This document shows positions 42,445 to 52,950 of a stretch of DNA of 64,000 bases, piece by piece; within the stretch, counting starts at the first letter, position 1, and each line of letters begins with the position of its first letter. Source of the stretch: Paraspadella gotoi (Eukaryota > Chaetognatha); assembly GCA_051294375.1 (NCBI GenBank), contig CM119267.1, forward strand, positions 9,325,709-9,389,708. The letters run 5' to 3'. The notes under the pieces were generated by a model. The model did not search any database. It worked only from the letters and a program-made list of their open reading frames with translations, and was not told the origin of the DNA. The translations under genes and the position numbers were made by a program.

Positions 42445-42682
42445 AACGATATTTTTTTGTTTATTTTACTAGTGATTTTTATTTGTATAACGATATTGAT
42501 TTATTTATATGTTTTGTTCGTTTTATTATCAAATTTTTGCTGCTAATTTTCGATAATTGATTTTCTTTAGAACGTGACAACAACAAAAAAATCAAGACCA
42601 ATTTTAATTTTCAAAAGACGGAAGATTACAAAGAAGAGATAAAAAAATTCGCTCTTGTACTGCCCTCTACTCCGTTGCCAGG

Positions 42683-44046
42683 ATGGACTTGAGCGGCAAA
42701 CTGTTAATAAAAGTGCGTTTGGGCGAAGATGTTCGTCGAATCCCCATCCACAATGAGGACATCACCTACGACGAACTCATCCTCATGATGCAGCGCGTCT
42801 TCAAGGGTCAGATCGAGGCCTCCGACGAAATACTTGTGAAATACGCGGACGAAGACGGTGACTTGGTAACCATCTTCGACAGCACTGACCTAACGCTCGC
42901 CATTCAGTGCTCCAAGGTCCTTCGTCTCACGCTCTTCGTCAACGGAGCTCCGCGACCCTTGGAGGCCGACGAGACGAAGCACATTCGGGCCGAATTGCAG
43001 CAGATTCGCGACTCAGTCAACCGACTCTTGGATTCGCTCGCGCTCCCTCTCGAGGAATACGAAGACGAAGAAGTCGGAGAAGAGGGCGAAGCGGAAGTGG
43101 GCACCGCCGCCGCAGCCTCCGACGCTGCCTTCTTCGACAAGATGGTCCACGGAGAAAGTTCGAAAGAGTTTGATCCGCTCTCGAGCGGCGGCGCAAAGGC
43201 AAGACAGGACGGCGACGAATCGAAAACAGCGTCGACGCCAGAGGCGAAATCATCTTCCTCGGATCCGCCGACGTCGGGTTATCCGACAGGCATGCCTGGT
43301 CCAGCCATGTCGCAAGGAGGCCCCCCTAAGGTCCCTCATGTGACCCAGCAAGTTCCACAAGTTCCGTCGCCGCATTCGCCATATCACACTCCAGCGGTCT
43401 CTGGCGCCCCGGCTGGACCGCCATCCGCCTTTGCGCCTCCACCGCAGGGTCATATGCAAGGCCAACCACAAGCACAGCCCCAAGGGCCCCCCCAGTCTTC
43501 TGGAGCCCCAGCTGCTTCGGGGGCGCCCCCGACTGGGCCGGTGCAAAGTGCGCCGCGCCCCACTTACCAGCCACAACCGCAGCATTATCCGCAATACGGA
43601 ATGCCGCAAACGCCGTCTAGTCAGCCGCAACAATACCCACAACCGGGATATCCACAGTCGAATCCCACTTATCCCGCAATGTCTCAGCAAAATCAGTACC
43701 CTGGCATGCAGAATGGATACCCGGGCGCCCCGCCAATGATGAACCCATACGGGCAGCAGAACCAAGGAGGAGCGGCGCCTCCCCCACCGCCGCAGGCCAA
43801 TGGAGGAAATCCGACTCCTCCGGGTTCAGGAAAGGGAACTCCTAACCCATTTTCAAGGTACCTATATCTAATTTTTTAGTTTTAACTTTTGACCTTTTTA
43901 ATCAAGTGAAATCTTCTTTTTTTTTTTAAATTAGGGGTGCCGTTTACGGCCAGTATCCGCGAACTGCCCAAGGGTTTCCCCCCGCACCTCCGGCTGGCCA
44001 GGGAGGTTATCCGGGCCAACCGCAGATGCGACAGCCGACGCAATGA
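42683..44046 (+). CDS. TFG: TFG (Trk-fused gene) ER-exit-site protein
   Basis: A scaffold at ER exit sites that organises COPII carriers. Two exons, 42683-43857 and 43935-44046, join to 428 aa (human 400). The N-terminal PB1 domain (about residues 6-90) begins LLIKVRLGEDVRRIPIHNED and contains the acidic YADEDGDLVTIFDSTDL motif. The coiled coil follows (about 97-125, RAELQQIRDSVNRLLDSL). The remainder is a disordered Pro/Gln/Gly/Tyr-rich tail as in other TFG proteins, ending GQPQMRQPTQ. The start follows a GCCAG and a T-tract/TAG 100 nt upstream, and lies 238 bp after the PHRF1 stop. An AATAAA is at 44152-44157. Confidence 0.95.
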
Positions 44047-44588
44047 AAGAAAATGGCGTTCCAAGATTTTTGAAGATGAGAAAAATTTTAATGTCCTTTT
44101 GTTTAATTACCTATGGAAAGCCGAAGTGTATCTTCCTGCAAAGAATATGAAAATAAATACACTTTTCTTTTTAATAAATCGGGGAACAATTTCTGGAATT
44201 ACAACAAACGGAGGAACACGGAACTTGTATATTGTATAGTAATTTACAAATCACTGGTGAGCGGAAGACGAGAAAACTTTTTTGGTATTAGAATTTTAAA
44301 AAAACAATTTCTCAATGTAAATCACGGTTTCACGTATTCCATATTTGCTTCCTGTGATAAATGAATAATTTTTTAATATAAGTAAATTAATGTACACTAA
44401 CTATTTTATTATGATTTTTACTTGGTAGTAGTTTCTTTAAAACGCGCTTAACTAGCTATACAGACGCGTCCTCCACGACTGTCAAACAACGACAACCACA
44501 ACCAGTGAAAAAATTTTCGCTTCGAATCCGCTGTTCACGAAAATATTTGGATATTAATTTTATGCTTCGAAATTATATATCGATACCC

Positions 44589-45723
44589 ATGGCAACGGTG
44601 GCGCGTTTAAAATGGAACGAAGAAATGTTGACGATGGTGAACAAAATGAACAACTTCTCGGTGAAATACGTTGAGGCCAGGAAAGGGCTGCACGCAGATT
44701 TCTTTCCCTTTTTTATCGAGGGTAGACGAGTCGGCGTCGTTTCGGAAGCACTCATCGCGTTGCTCAGTCATTATCCCGAAGTATTTCACGTCGACGACGT
44801 CGAACACGCCGTCAAACTAAACCCCGACCTAAAGACTCCGGAGCAAAGGTCGGAGATGGTCGAGAAGGTGTTGTTGCAGTTGCGCGACAAAAATTCCGAG
44901 GCGGCCTGCCTTTATGGTCTGAAAGGGTGGAGGAACGAACGTTATGCCGTCAGAGAATCTTACTCTTCGCCGACTCTAATGACGATGGAACGCGCCGCTA
45001 CGTCGCTATTCGGAATCAAGGTCGGCCCTCTCGTCCTTTCGCGCCGTGGGCCTCGAGGGCCCCGAGGGCCATTTTTCAAACATCATCTTCTCGCAGGGTT
45101 TTGGCGTCCACGTCAACGGAATCGTTGAATCGGACGTTAAGCCGGATTGTTGCGAGGAATATTCCCCGTCGGGTGTTTATATGTGGATAGGTCGTCGGAG
45201 TCGAACGAAACAAACCTATCCGGGAAAACTGGATCATCTGGCAGCGGGTATCCATATAAGTTTCGTTTTAATACACTTTTCGAATCGCCGTTACGGTTTT
45301 TTTTTTTTTTTAATTTTCCGCGTTTCAGGCGGATTAACCGCCGGTGTTCCGATCCGCGAACTTTTCTTCCGCGAATGCGAGGAGGAAGCCAGCGTTCCGC
45401 GGGAGCTGGCGGCGAAGGCAGCAACTTCCGTAGGGTCAATCTCGTACTGCGTCGAGACCGTGTTCGGGATCGAACCAGAGCGCGAGTTTTGCTTCGACCT
45501 ACGTCTTCCCGCTGACTTTCGCCCGGTGAACGCGGATGGCGAGGTTGAAGACTTCGTCCTGCTACCAATCGAGACGGTGCGAGAGATGCTGGTCAGCGGC
45601 GAGTTCAAACCCAACGTCGTCATTGTCATCTTGCATTTTCTAATTCGCCACGGATTCGTCGACCCAGATCTCGACGTTCATTATTGCGAATTTATGGATG
45701 GAATACACACGAGCTTGCTGTAG
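44589..45723 (+). CDS. DUF4743/Nudix hydrolase (Nudix 20/24-like)
   Basis: A predicted Nudix pyrophosphohydrolase of the group with an N-terminal DUF4743 domain (plant NUDX20/24 and yeast YJR142W type, linked to oxidised thiamine diphosphate or related substrates). Three exons, 44589-45020, 45097-45247 and 45329-45723, join in frame to 325 aa. The N-terminal part holds FFIEGRRVGVV and LRDKNSEAACLYGLKGWRNE. The Nudix part has GVHVNGIVES, YMWIGRRSRTKQTYPGKLD and a Nudix box ending RECEEEASV. The usual GX5E portion is degenerate (the Glu is replaced by Val), as is common in this subgroup. The frame is open upstream to ATGs at 44505 and 44562, which would add up to 28 residues with a mitochondrial-leader-like composition, so the start is uncertain. 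Confidence 0.85.
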
Positions 45724-45871
45724 CGTAATTTGTTCTCCAGTTTCTTATCATTTTCTTTTTAACAAAACTAAACTAAATTGTGAAAGAACGATTTGTTTTT
45801 AACATTTCACGAATGTTTTTATATCATCTATTTTCTAAGATGTTAAGAGCAAACCCTTTTCTTCGCTTGCC

Positions 45872-46732
45872 ATGAACGACGTCCGACCCCTAACTCCTGT
45901 CTGCGGCTTTTGCCGCACCCGCGCTTCAGACGAAGGTCGCGAGCTTCTTTTTTGCTCTCGCTGCCACGCCGTTCGCTATTGCGGAGAGGCGTGTCAGCGC
46001 GCGGCATGGACGGACGGGCACCGAGACGCCTGCGGTCGTGTGGTCACCTCCTTCGACGAGACCAAAGTCCGTGGTCCCTTCCGTCTCGAAGAACTTCGCT
46101 TCGCTCTTCTCAATATGAGGGATGACACCCCCGTCGGACCCGACGGTTTCCCGGTTCTCTTTTACAAGACCTTTTTCGACCATCTTGGCCCCACCCTCCT
46201 CAAGGTGCTGGAGGAGACGTTGGAGGGTGGCCAAGTCGACGCCAAAATGTCTCAAAGGGAGGTGGTTCTTGTCGAAAAAGAACATGAAAAGAAAAAGAAA
46301 AACTCGGTTCGTTGGAGAAAAACTGAAACTCGAGACGCCGGTTCTCGCGAGTCTCGAACCGCTGACGTCGATCCTACTTCTGCCTCTGTTCACAACCGTC
46401 CCGCCATTTTGCGTCAGTTGCGCGCTATGACGCGAAACCCCCGAGTCGATTACGTCATATTTTCCGGCGCGGCAATTAAGACGGACCGCGGCGTCGTCCT
46501 GCTCAACGCCGACGCTCGCCTTCTATTTCGCGTCAATTGGAACCACGCCGTGTTCGCCCGCGGCGCCGATGTCGCCGGCCATGCTCGTCTGTTGTTTAGC
46601 CAGTTAGGTGGGGCGCCGCCTCGCGACGCCGATTTAGACGATCGTCTTGCCGAGCAGCTTCAGCTTGAGTTCGGTTGCGGCGTGCGTGGCGACTCGGAAA
46701 GAAGAGAAAAATCCGCCGGAAAAAATCCGTAG
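45872..46732 (+). CDS. MYND-finger protein with in-frame LINE reverse-transcriptase-like segment
   Basis: A single open frame of 286 aa. Residues 11-54 are a MYND zinc finger: CGFCRTRASD, then CSRCHAVRYCGEACQRAAW and a closing H-x3-C. Residues about 69-138 resemble the N-terminal fingers of non-LTR reverse transcriptases: FRLEELRFALLNM leads into GPDGFPVLFYKTFFDHLGP and LLKVLEE, then a QREVVLVEKE strand. This corresponds to the family pattern PGPDGF-x2-EFYK-x-FW...LIPK. A basic patch (KKKKNSVRWRK) follows, and then a 130-residue C-terminal domain (DYVIFSGAAIKT and LLFRVNWNHAVFARGADVAG) that I do not recognise. The catalytic RT palm (YxDD) is absent, so no polymerase activity is expected. The next gene downstream also has a MYND finger. 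The MYND call is firm; the RT derivation is an inference from motif order. Confidence 0.7.
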   Translation: MNDVRPLTPVCGFCRTRASDEGRELLFCSRCHAVRYCGEACQRAAWTDGHRDACGRVVTSFDETKVRGPFRLEELRFALLNMRDDTPVGPDGFPVLFYKTFFDHLGPTLLKVLEETLEGGQVDAKMSQREVVLVEKEHEKKKKNSVRWRKTETRDAGSRESRTADVDPTSASVHNRPAILRQLRAMTRNPRVDYVIFSGAAIKTDRGVVLLNADARLLFRVNWNHAVFARGADVAGHARLLFSQLGGAPPRDADLDDRLAEQLQLEFGCGVRGDSERREKSAGKNP

Positions 46733-47150
46733 AAATGAGGACAACCTCAATTTTTTCTTATTTATAACTTATATTTTTTCGCTATTTTTTTCCCTTCCTC
46801 ATGGGCGTTGAGTTTACCAACGCTACTAGGAGATTTATTTTTTTCAAAGCGAATCTCTATACAGTTCGCTCGATTATTCCGGGATGTTAGATAGCTTTAG
46901 ATAATTTTTTTTTTCCAGAATACTTTCTCTTTCATATTGTTGATTTATCTTTTTACGATTTCTATAAGAAAAGCCAGTTTCGTTTTTTTGGGGGGTAGGG
47001 ACTTTTTTCCCCCGCATTTCTGGCGCCGAAACTTTGCTCTTTGTCCAAGTCGTAATTTTCTATCAATTCAAAAAAAAAAAAAATAAATAAAATACTAAAT
47101 CATTCGGTCGAAATTTTTTTGTTTTCAGTTTTTAAAAATTTATTACCGAG

Positions 47151-48832
47151 ATGCCTTTTATCGCCGAAGGCGAAGGTGCCGAGTCTCAAAGTGTTAAAGG
47201 CGATGTTGATGGAGAAGTCGCCGGCCCGCGTGACGATGAAGCGACAGACCCGGACGCCTGGGATCAGGCATCTGACGGCCATTTCCGCTCCAACGACGAC
47301 GATTTTATTACCGGTCCCGGAAGGCAGTTTCTTGACGAGAGGACGAGGTCTCAACTTTCCCGTCCTCAAATTACCATACAGGTGTCTGATCAAGAGGTGT
47401 TTTGATCAAGAGGTGTTTTGACCCTTGTTTCGACGTTTGTCTCGTCTTACAGGAAATACCTCTTCAATGCGATCGGCGCGCCTTCCGTCAAACCTGCGAA
47501 GGCTTTGGCAGAGTTCTCGATTTCAAAATGATGAATAGTCACAATGAGAAATTTCAACACGCCTTTGTCACCTATGATACCATGGACTCGGCCCACGCTG
47601 CTGCCAAGGAATTGCGAATGGTCGTGCTGGGAGAAACCCCCCTGAAAGTCGGCATCCCGAAGACTAAGGAGCAGAGAGATAAAGAGCGAGAAGAAAGGCG
47701 AAAGGAAAACGAGCTTTACCGGGATTGTGGCTTCTCGAACGTGTTGGACGCCCCCAGCGCCAACGTTAAGAGATGCGATCACTGCGGACGCGACGAGGCC
47801 AACTTGAAAAGGTTACCCATAAGGTATTGCACCGGATGCTGGGTGGCCGCTTATTGCTCCGTCGAGTGTCAGAGGGAGGAGTTTTCCAAGCACAAGCGAA
47901 CCTGCACGGCCATGGTTGAAAAAAGGAAGAAAAAGAAATTGGCGAAGAAAGCGGCGGCTGCGGCCCAAGAGTCAGAGGCGGCGGCTGCTGCTGGTGCTTT
48001 CGATAAAGTGAATAAGCCAGTGACTTCTGAGGCGAAACCTTTAGAAACTCCAGACGTTTCTAAGTTGTTCATTTCGGAGGCGAAAATCGTCTTCAAGGAT
48101 CTGCTTGCCAACGAAGTTAATTTTGGCATGATTTTGTCCGTGGTCGACCCGGGAGACTTTTGCGTGGCACCCGACGATGACGATCCTCTGGCTTACCAAC
48201 TTCTCAATTCCTACTTGGCAGCTTTCATGGAGCAGCAGCAAATCACCCAGTTATTGGAGAATCCAAAAGTTGGGGACGCGGTGGTGGCAAAGATCCCGAG
48301 GGTGGACAACGACGAAGACGAAGATTCTTACCAACGCGCCGTCGTGGTGCATGTCTACGAATCTCCGACGGAGCCCGAACCGGCGGCCCTGTTAGAGTTG
48401 TGGTTTTGCGACGCCGGAGTAGCGGCGAGCGACGTTCCCGTCTCTTCCGTCGTTTCTTTGTCTGACTTTCGCCACTTTCTGCGTCGCAACAACGTCGACG
48501 TCTCTTCGGCGACCCTGCCCGCTCGTTTGATTCGCTGCCATCTTTGCGCCATTTGTCCCGACGACGGAGAGTCGCGTCCCATCGTGCCCGGACGCGAAGG
48601 GCTGTTCGAAGAGGACCAAGAAGACCACCACGAAGACCCTGATGCGACTCCCGAATGGGACGAAGTCGCCGTCGCCTTTTTGAAGAAGTTGATCTTCACG
48701 AGAATGGAGGTTCGGGTGATCAGCAAGGATGAAAACGTCGTACCCAAGTTCGGAGTCACGATGAGTAAGAAGGAAATTGGAGTCGGAGATTCTCTTGTCG
48801 ACGTCGGGTTGGCCGATTTTGACAACCATTGA
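47151..48832 (+). CDS. RRM-MYND-Tudor protein, piRNA-pathway-like architecture
   Basis: Two exons, 47151-47381 and 47453-48832, join to 536 aa. After an acidic N-terminus, residues about 75-150 form an RRM-like fold (QITIQ-EIPLQCDRRAF, FGRVLDFKMM and HAFVTYDTMDSAHAAAKEL). A MYND finger follows (about 187-225: CDHCGRDEAN, YCTGCWVAAYCSVECQREEF and H-x3-C). After an Ala-rich linker, residues about 295-480 look like an extended Tudor domain (FGMILSVVDPGDFCVAP, VGDAVVAKIP, YQRAVVVHVYE and ELWFCDAGVAASDVPVSSV). RRM, MYND and Tudor together resemble piRNA-pathway Tudor proteins such as Drosophila Vreteno and TDRD1, which bind dimethylarginines on PIWI proteins. The Tudor aromatic cage is not fully verifiable by eye. 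A TTTTCAG lies 21 nt before the start, and an AATAAA lies at 48886-48891. Confidence 0.72.
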
Positions 48833-49135
48833 ATTTTTATAGTCCATTATTTTTTGTATTCTTATCAACTTTTTTTATACATCTGAATAAATTGGCTTAA
48901 TCCTTCGTATTCGAAATAAATATATTATTTCTTATTAATGTTATTGTTATTAAATGGTTCGTTTGCTTGAACAATCGTTTGTTTTTATCGTTTTTTTTTT
49001 ATTCGCGTGTTCCCATTTTACTATTTTTTACAGAGACAGTTCAGTTTTTTCGTTATTGCTCATTTATATTTATATTGCTCTTTTACGGAGCTACACAAAC
49101 AGTCCATTGATTAAGCGATTTAACTTAAGTATATT

Positions 49136-50338
49136 ATGGGCACTGAAATCGATGTCTATGACCAAGATGGATTTGAGTATGGGGGATCCGAAGAATCATA
49201 TTCAGAAGCTAACGAACTCAATTACCTTGTAACGACTTCCCGCCACGAGTTTTTCGGAGAAGGAGATTCGTCGCCAAAACCCAGGACGATGTCGGTTGCA
49301 AATGTTGATTCAGAAAAAGAATCGACGGTGGTAGACGTTTCGCCTGTTTGGCTCGATCAAGTTAGTTCTTTAGTAGGCGGTGCTGAAAAATTCAATTTCA
49401 ATAATTGTCATAATAACAATCATGATGATGACAGTAATAATAATATTGTCTTAGCTGGTGAAGGTTTGCAAAGCCGTTGTTGTAAAGCCCCTGTCCGTCG
49501 ACCAATTTTGGTTCAAACTCGATTAAAGTTCTCGGACAATGAGCTTAAATTCGTACGCGACGATACGCACAAAACTTTTGGCAGACGTTTTTCCGCTGAA
49601 GAGGATGCGACGTTGGTGCAAGCAGTTCAGTTTTTTGGTATTAATTTTCAACGCATTTGTGAGACTTACTCGTCCGTCTTTAAACCTCGGGGCAGAGACG
49701 CTGTATCTTTGAAAAATCGATGGTATAAACTTAGAAGAGAAGAATCGGAAAAGACGCAACAAGAAGAGGAAATTCCTTGGTCAGAAAAGGAAGAGTTGGC
49801 TCTCTTAAATAGTTTGAAGAAACTGAAAAGTCTTGGATTAAGGTCTGTAAGTTGGATATGGATACGCGCCGATAATCCCGAGGATTTTAAACACCGATCG
49901 CCCAAATCTATTCATGATCATTGGAAAGAAATGTTGCTCAAAAACAAATATTCGAGATCGCAAAAACATGGCTTACCCAATTATCAGACATCGAAAAAGA
50001 ATTTGGAGATTGATTTTTCTCAAAACATGAAAGCCGTTGAAACCGCGCCGAAACTAAACTCTGATGTGAAGACAAACAAGTCAGAAAATCAAAGAAAGAA
50101 ACTTGACGAAAAGGCTCTTAATCCTCAGAGTCGAGGAGTTTTGAAAGCTTGGAAAGAAGAGGAAGAGGATGCTCTTTTCCAGGGTGTCAAGTCCCAAAAG
50201 AAAATTGGCTGTTATAAAGTCAGTTGGAACAAGATCCTTGCTGATAATCCGGTTGTTTTTCGACATAGAACAGCTACTTCCCTTAAGCTTCACTGGTTGT
50301 ATACGCGTAAAAGGCGCCAAATGGAAGCCACGTTTTGA
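49136..50338 (+). CDS. Protein with three Myb/SANT repeats
   Basis: A single-exon CDS of 400 aa. Its N-terminus is acidic with an Asn-rich stretch. Three Trp/Phe-based helix-turn-helix repeats follow: about 150-200 (RRFSAEEDATLVQAVQFFG, SLKNRWYKLRR), about 210-265 (PWSEKEELALLNSLKKL, SVSWIWIRADNP, SIHDHWKEML) and about 340-395 (AWKEEEEDALFQGVKSQ, KVSWNKILADNPVVFRHRT, SLKLHWLY). Repeats 2 and 3 share W-x3-ADNP-x2-F-x-HR-x8-HW, which recalls telobox-like Myb domains (IL-x-D-x-F-x-R-x4-LKDKW). A DNA-binding nuclear role is likely; TTF1/Reb1-type or SNAPC4-type assignment is not supported enough. Codon use is AT-rich compared with its neighbours. Confidence 0.72.
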   Translation: MGTEIDVYDQDGFEYGGSEESYSEANELNYLVTTSRHEFFGEGDSSPKPRTMSVANVDSEKESTVVDVSPVWLDQVSSLVGGAEKFNFNNCHNNNHDDDSNNNIVLAGEGLQSRCCKAPVRRPILVQTRLKFSDNELKFVRDDTHKTFGRRFSAEEDATLVQAVQFFGINFQRICETYSSVFKPRGRDAVSLKNRWYKLRREESEKTQQEEEIPWSEKEELALLNSLKKLKSLGLRSVSWIWIRADNPEDFKHRSPKSIHDHWKEMLLKNKYSRSQKHGLPNYQTSKKNLEIDFSQNMKAVETAPKLNSDVKTNKSENQRKKLDEKALNPQSRGVLKAWKEEEEDALFQGVKSQKKIGCYKVSWNKILADNPVVFRHRTATSLKLHWLYTRKRRQMEATF

Positions 50339-50496
50339 TTTGTGACTTTAAGATTTCCTGTCGGATTACGACGAGAGTTTATATCCAACGTTTCGTGTCT
50401 TTTACAACACAGCTTCTTTGTTTACACTGCCATTGTTTTCAAAATTTAAAAAAATCATGTCCAAATGACTTTCATTTTACAACAACTTTTTTTCAG

Positions 50497-52830
50497 ATGA
50501 CCCGAATTTCGGTTATACAAATCGCTTTTAATTTCGGAAAACTTTTAAAAAATCGCTTTGGAATTGTGACTCGAGCAAATCTTCATTCTACTCATTACTT
50601 CCTTCGGAATGTCGGCACATCCACGGTTCCAGCCCCGACAGAAGATGCACCGCGGGTCGACGAGCAGTTTTCCTTCCACCTCAACCGCTACACAAATCGC
50701 ACTCACACTTGCGCCCAGTTGCGAATAGATCATGTCGGCGTCCGCGTTCGCATTTGCGGCTGGTTGCAGTACAAACGTCTCAACAAATTCCTTGTGCTCA
50801 AAGACGCTTACGGTGCCGTGCAAGTGCTCCTCAAAGAAGGTGACGTCTCCGAAGAACTGCCTTTGGAGTCGGTCCTCGAAGTCGAGGGAGTGGTGCGAGC
50901 TCGACCCGCGACGATGCGCAACCCCGAGATGGCCACGGGGGATGTGGAAATCGAGGTTGTGCGTCTCCACATACTCAACGCCTGTCGACAAAAACTTCCT
51001 TTTTTCTCGACGTCGCCACTGAAGCACGGCGAGGCGTTCGAGAGACTCCGCCTGGAGCATCGATACCTTGATCTGCGAAACGACCGTCTGCAGGTAGACC
51101 TTCTGACGTCAACGAATGACGCGAATCGATTCTGTCACGTGTCTTCGTTAACAGGAAAATCTTCGTTTTCGTTCCAGTCTCGTGATGCGCATGCGTCAGT
51201 TTCTACACGATCATAGTGGATTCGTCGAGGTCGAAACCCCAACTCTTTTTCGACGAACACCTGGTAAACGGCGTTTTTAAATTTTACGACAACAGTTATA
51301 AAATATCATTCTCTTATTGTAAGTTCCTTCCTTATATTATCTGTTATCAGGAGGTGCGCGCGAGTTTATTGTGCCCACGGAAGTTCCAGGTCACTTTTTC
51401 TGTTTACCTCAAAGTCCTCAACAATTCAAGCAACTTCTCATGGTCGGATCGATCGATCGATATTTTCAAATAGCACGTTGCTACAGGGACGAAGGTAATG
51501 TAAGGCACTATAATGGTTGTAGTACTGTTAAGCATTTTTAACTATTTTTGAATCGAGCTTTGAAGATAAATGCAACCTCATTCTGAACTTTCTGAACTTT
51601 CCTAAGGAACAATGAGACATCGACAACCGGAATTCACTCAACTCGACCTTGAAATGTCGTTTACTGATCGTGAAGGCGTCAAGTCTTTGGTGGAAGAGCT
51701 CCTCGCTCATTCTTTGCCCCCTTCCATCTCCCCGCCCTCGCTACCTTTTCCCACCATGACCTACGGCGAAGCCATGAGTCGCTATGGCGTCGATAAACCT
51801 GACCTCCGTTTCCATATTGAGATTCGCGACGTGACTGAGATTCTCGGCCGATCCGGTGCCGACGTCTTGACGACGGGTCTTGATATGGGTTTTAGGATCA
51901 AGTGCCTCCGTATAGAGAATGGCGCCACGTCTTTGTCTAAGTCGGAATGGAAGGAGCTTTTGAAAGAAGAGGATGGGGAGAACGAGAACTTGGTGACTAT
52001 TCGGATTAAAAATGACGGAAGTTGGAAAACAAACTCTTACGCGAGATTCATTCACGAAAACAATCGCGAGATGTTGACGAAGCATTTGGCTCTAGTCCCC
52101 GGCGACGTCGTCGTCTTGGGCTTTGGCGAAAACATTTCTCTTTGCAAAACTCTTGGCAAGTTGCGTCTTAGGATCGCCGAGGCGATGAGAGTCAAAGGTC
52201 GGCCTCTTTATGGGGACAGGGATTTTCGCTGGCTATGGGTCGAAGATTTTCCCCTCTTCCAGCCCATCAACGACGATGATGATCACCTATGCTTAGACTC
52301 CCGGCGTCGTGGTCTCAAGTCCGCCCATCATCCTTTCTCGGCGCCGCATCCCGACGACGAGCGGCTCCTCTTTTCGGAACCGCTCCTTTGTCGCGGCCTC
52401 CACTACGATCTCGTCCTAAACGGAACCGAAGTTGGTGGAGGATCGATTCGTATTCACGACGCGGATGTGCAGCGACGCGTGCTGGAGGAGATCCTGGGCG
52501 TTGAATGCGAGAAACTCGACCATCTGCTAAAGGCTCTTGATTCGGGTTGTCCGCCGCACGGAGGAATAGCTCTTGGTAAAAAGATCCATGATGTTCTCTC
52601 ACGTTTTGATATTCCTAAGTTTGTAGTTTTGTAATTTTAATGTTTATATGTGCCTCTTGACACCAGGCTTGGATCGCCTTGTCGCCGTCTTGGTTGGCGC
52701 AAACTCTGTGCGAGACGTCATCGCCTTTCCAAAATCCAATGACGTTAAAGATTTAATGTCAAAGTCGCCGGCAGTGGTTGACGAGGAGGAACTCAAATAT
52801 TACAATATCCAAATAATTAATGACGGCTGA
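50497..52830 (+). CDS. DARS2: Mitochondrial aspartyl-tRNA synthetase
   Basis: A class II synthetase of the bacterial AspRS type that charges mitochondrial tRNA-Asp. Five exons join in frame to 660 aa: 50497-51093, 51155-51263, 51351-51494, 51607-52575 and 52667-52830. The start lies directly after TTTTTTTCAG and opens a basic, Ser/Thr-rich presequence. The OB-fold anticodon-binding domain has [20 protein letters not shown]. Class II motif 1 is [10 protein letters not shown], and motif 2 surrounds [29 protein letters not shown] and [12 protein letters not shown], then [14 protein letters not shown]. The bacterial insertion domain ([12 protein letters not shown]) and motif 3 ([15 protein letters not shown]) follow. 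Acceptor choice at 51155, rather than 51178, is set by the [15 protein letters not shown] homology. It starts 158 bp after the Myb gene and ends 120 bp before the next frame. Confidence 0.95.
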
Positions 52831-52950
52831 AGCTGACAGCTGAGCTTTCTTGTTTTGTTTGACTGTTCAGTGTTCACTTTTTCTTTAGTTCGAGGCTACC
52901 ACAATTACAAGATTATGTTAAAAAGACAGCGAATTTAAAGACGATGGACG

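Noticed and set aside
43250-43765. Arg/Leu-rich minus-strand frame opposite TFG
   Set aside because: Antisense shadow of the Pro/Gln-rich TFG tail.
44505-44588. Upstream ATG for the Nudix gene
   Set aside because: Not fully excluded; the ATG at 44589 was preferred because the upstream residues lack homology, though they could form a leader peptide.
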